Source: Pseudanabaena yagii GIHE-NHR1 (GTDB lineage: Bacteria; Cyanobacteriota; Cyanobacteriia; Pseudanabaenales; Pseudanabaenaceae). Taken from it: 64,000 nucleotides of DNA. The DNA is taken from NCBI RefSeq assembly GCF_012863495.1, contig NZ_JAAVJL010000001.1, positions 1,798,001-1,862,000 on the forward strand. The letters run 5' to 3'. The position numbers and the translations under genes are program-made. Shown one piece after another: positions 62,074 through 64,000 of this stretch; position 1 is the first letter of the stretch; every line of letters begins with the position of its first letter. The notes under the pieces were generated by a model. That model was not told the DNA's origin and ran no database searches. It worked only from the letters and a program-made list of their open reading frames with translations.

Positions 62074-62160
62074 TAAGTAGCTGGGTGCAATTAAATATAA
62101 AACCCCAAAAATTGTGGCGCACGCTTCGCGTGCGCCACAATTTTTGGTTCTAGCTATTTA
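62074..62160. repeat. MITE-like repeat with 20-bp perfect hairpin (copy 3)
   Basis: Starts TAAGTAGCT at 62074, ends TAGCTATTTA at 62160. Arms 62105-62124 and 62128-62147 with loop TTC. Its last bases provide the stop codon of the GDSL-esterase gene. Confidence 0.75.
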
Positions 62161-63354
62161 TGCATGAGGTGCTAGTAGTTCCGATGAATTCAAGGTATTC
62201 CCAAATGATAGGAAGGATTTATCACCAATTAGCCCCAATAAATCTTTGCCTAAACCCAAAGATTTGAAATCGGATATACCTTGGAATAAGCCACTACCTA
62301 GAGCTAGCTCTATTGCATCCTTAGCTAATGGACTTCCTAGTAGTTGAGTCAAGTTTGAGTCGGATTCATGCTTGCCATAGCCAAATCCCTTCCCATAACC
62401 AGCAGCAAATAAACTGTCTTGAAAGAAATCTGTGAGTATTGCCTGTCCTTTCGTCGTTGGATGTTGGGAATCAAACCAGAAAAAGTTCTCTGAATTCACA
62501 GTGAGTGGATTCTGCCCTATCAAAGGATCGGTCACATTTTTAAATCCATATTCTTCAGGACGATTAAATACATCCTCGGCAAGGGAATAAACATCGGGTT
62601 GCACAATATCAATCTTGAGCGATCGCTCCAATTTGGGTAGCATAATCGCTAATCCAATATCAAACAGAACGCTAAAAGCTTTGCCAACAAAAGCGGATGC
62701 CTGATTTTGGCTCAGAAGAGGAGTTTTACCCAAGTTAGGTAGATTTGGAACAAGGAAAGTACGTGCACCAGAGTTCGCTAGGGTTGTAATTGCAGTTGTA
62801 ATGTTATTAATTGCAGTCTTAACGGCATCAGTAATAATAGGGAATGCCGCCTGCAAACTGCTAGGTGGCTGACTGGCGAGTAAACCTGCTAGATTAAAGC
62901 CATCATTTGCTCCTGCCCACACTACATATAGTCCTTTGGGATCAGCCTTTAAAGTAGTTTTTGTGAAGCTATTCACTTCCGTAAGTAGTCCGAGAAGAGG
63001 AAGATTGGGAAAAAGAGGTTGAAGTCCGTTGGTAAATCCTGAAGTTGCTCCACCATAGGCATAGTTATTAACTTTTGTGGAAGATATGCCTAAAGATGCT
63101 GGTAAAGTATCAGCCCAAACTAATCCATTAGAAAAACGTATTTGAGGTGGAGATAGAAGAGGTTGAGAGTTGAAGTAGGGAGGACTAGGTGGAAATGAAA
63201 TTGTACCGCCTGAGGCTTTGTAGATTAATGAAGACAAGTTCCCATTATCAGAGAGACTATCTCCAAATATATAAATACTTGTAAACTTGGGCTTAGGCTG
63301 GTATTTGAACTGAAATTTGAAGAGTTCATCAGTAAAGTGAATAGCTTTTCCCAT
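62158..63354 (-). CDS. GDSL/SGNH-family esterase or lipase
   Basis: 398 residues. Block I YIFGDSLSDNGNL with nucleophile Ser33, block III WAGANDGFNL, block V DSQHPTTKG with the catalytic Asp/His. The C-terminal extension (about 310-398) after block V is not typical and has no recognised domain. No signal peptide is evident. Substrate unknown. The stop codon lies inside a MITE-like repeat. Confidence 0.88.
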   Translation of the reverse strand: MGKAIHFTDELFKFQFKYQPKPKFTSIYIFGDSLSDNGNLSSLIYKASGGTISFPPSPPYFNSQPLLSPPQIRFSNGLVWADTLPASLGISSTKVNNYAYGGATSGFTNGLQPLFPNLPLLGLLTEVNSFTKTTLKADPKGLYVVWAGANDGFNLAGLLASQPPSSLQAAFPIITDAVKTAINNITTAITTLANSGARTFLVPNLPNLGKTPLLSQNQASAFVGKAFSVLFDIGLAIMLPKLERSLKIDIVQPDVYSLAEDVFNRPEEYGFKNVTDPLIGQNPLTVNSENFFWFDSQHPTTKGQAILTDFFQDSLFAAGYGKGFGYGKHESDSNLTQLLGSPLAKDAIELALGSGLFQGISDFKSLGLGKDLLGLIGDKSFLSFGNTLNSSELLAPHA

Positions 63355-63591
63355 AACACTACCTTAAAATCATTATAATATGATATTTATTTCTGATGTT
63401 AAGTCCAGCCAATATCAGAAATAACATATTTCTTAATATTAAGAGTCTCATAATCTAACTAAAACGACCTTTTAGCGATTGCATTTATCCCAAGCCGTAA
63501 TTAACGTGAGTTCGGGATAAGGAAAAGGACAAAAAAAGGGAGAAACCGATAAGCTGAAAATAAGTAAAACAAGTTCAGCGAAGTAACTCCC

Positions 63592-64000
63592 ATGACTAAT
63601 AGTTTAGAAGCCCTATTCTGCCATGTCGATGATTTTTGCAAAATATTTGAACCAAAATGGCGACAAATGTTGCTGGGTAATGGCTTACAACAAAGACAAA
63701 GGTCAAGAGGTCTGAGTATGAGTGAAATCATGACGATCCTGATCGCCTTTCACCAAAACCACTACCGAGACTTCAAGCATTTCTATCAAAAACAAGTGTG
63801 CAAATATTGGCAGAAGGAGTTTCCCAGACTACCAAGCTACAACAGGTTTGTCGAGTATATGGGTTCAGCAATGATGCCATTGTGCATATACCTGAAATAT
63901 TGTTTTGGCGAATGTACAGGTATTAGTTTTGTAGATTCAACATCACTAGATGTCTGTCACAATCGACGGATACACCAGCACAAAGTCTTTAAAGGGATAG
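63592..64000 (+). CDS. IS982-family transposase (3' end outside window)
   Basis: 136 codons seen from ATG at 63592. MTNSLEALFCHVDDFCKIFEP is the typical IS982 start, then LSMSEIMTILIAFHQNHYRDFKHFY, and the catalytic SFVDSTSLDVCHNRRIHQHKVF (first Asp of the DDE triad). The left end of the element is probably within about 63500-63520, before the transposase, but no clear inverted repeat could be assigned without the right end. Confidence 0.85.
   Translation, partial: MTNSLEALFCHVDDFCKIFEPKWRQMLLGNGLQQRQRSRGLSMSEIMTILIAFHQNHYRDFKHFYQKQVCKYWQKEFPRLPSYNRFVEYMGSAMMPLCIYLKYCFGECTGISFVDSTSLDVCHNRRIHQHKVFKGI

Noticed and set aside
63481-63520. Exact left inverted repeat of the IS982 element
   Set aside because: The right end is outside the window, so the ends cannot be compared.

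Overview
The window is chromosomal DNA of a cyanobacterium. It carries an inducible CO2-uptake NDH-1 operon (ndhF3-ndhD3-cupA-cupS), the PSII assembly factor Ycf48 next to membrane rubredoxin, a fibrillin/PAP protein, a PucC-type transporter, several families typical of cyanobacteria (DUF29, KGK, Uma2, DUF3172) and a very high density of the HIP1 octamer GCGATCGC. Gene content and HIP1 use fit a freshwater Pseudanabaena-like organism; the genus is inference.

Layout. 0-6.3 kb: a glycan/methyltransferase group (two paralogous GT-C-like membrane proteins, one with an N-terminal zinc ribbon, and two methyltransferases) and two unknown membrane proteins. 6.8-12.1 kb: the NDH-1MS operon on the minus strand. 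12.5-14.6 kb: a truncated Uma2 remnant, a SUI1/YciH protein, a coiled-coil protein and tsf. 14.8-23.1 kb: an accessory island with an IS110-family DEDD recombinase whose upstream non-coding end is strongly structured (candidate bridge RNA), a small early operon divergent from an XRE repressor with palindromic operators, a catalytic-domain-only tyrosine recombinase, and a six-gene cluster of unrecognised proteins ending in a Pro/Cys-rich repeat protein. 23.2-30.3 kb: a type I restriction-modification locus interrupted by a DUF433/DUF5615 toxin-antitoxin pair. 30.4-34.8 kb: housekeeping genes (WecA-like transferase, an unlisted short L36 gene, fibrillin, ankyrin protein, PucC-like transporter).

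34.8-42.8 kb holds the most interesting system: a minus-strand operon PP2C phosphatase - two ADP-ribosylglycohydrolases - zinc-ribbon protein kinase - nicotinamidase-like hydrolase - ribbon-helix-helix protein - OGFr-domain protein - vWA protein, divergent from an NrtR-type Nudix regulator. The shared intergenic region has two GTGT-N7-ACAC palindromes. It reads as a TerY-P-like (vWA/PP2C/kinase) phosphosignalling module joined to NAD/ADP-ribose turnover and probably under NAD-responsive control.

43-64 kb: a predicted DEDDy exonuclease, HNH, DUF29, a KGK gene and its amber-interrupted paralogue, a TacA/TacT-type pair, Uma2, a dynamin-like GTPase, BolA, a NERD protein, PlsC, Ycf48/RubA, a HEPN/Toprim gene, a zinc/manganese-type ABC permease, an ATPase/Toprim pair that looks like a two-gene defence system, tRNA-Ser(GCT), a MetF-like reductase, a GDSL esterase and the start of an IS982-family element. 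Intergenic spaces are punctuated by near-perfect hairpins with 3-nt loops, some inside MITE-like repeats bounded by TAAGTAGCT/AGCTACTTA.
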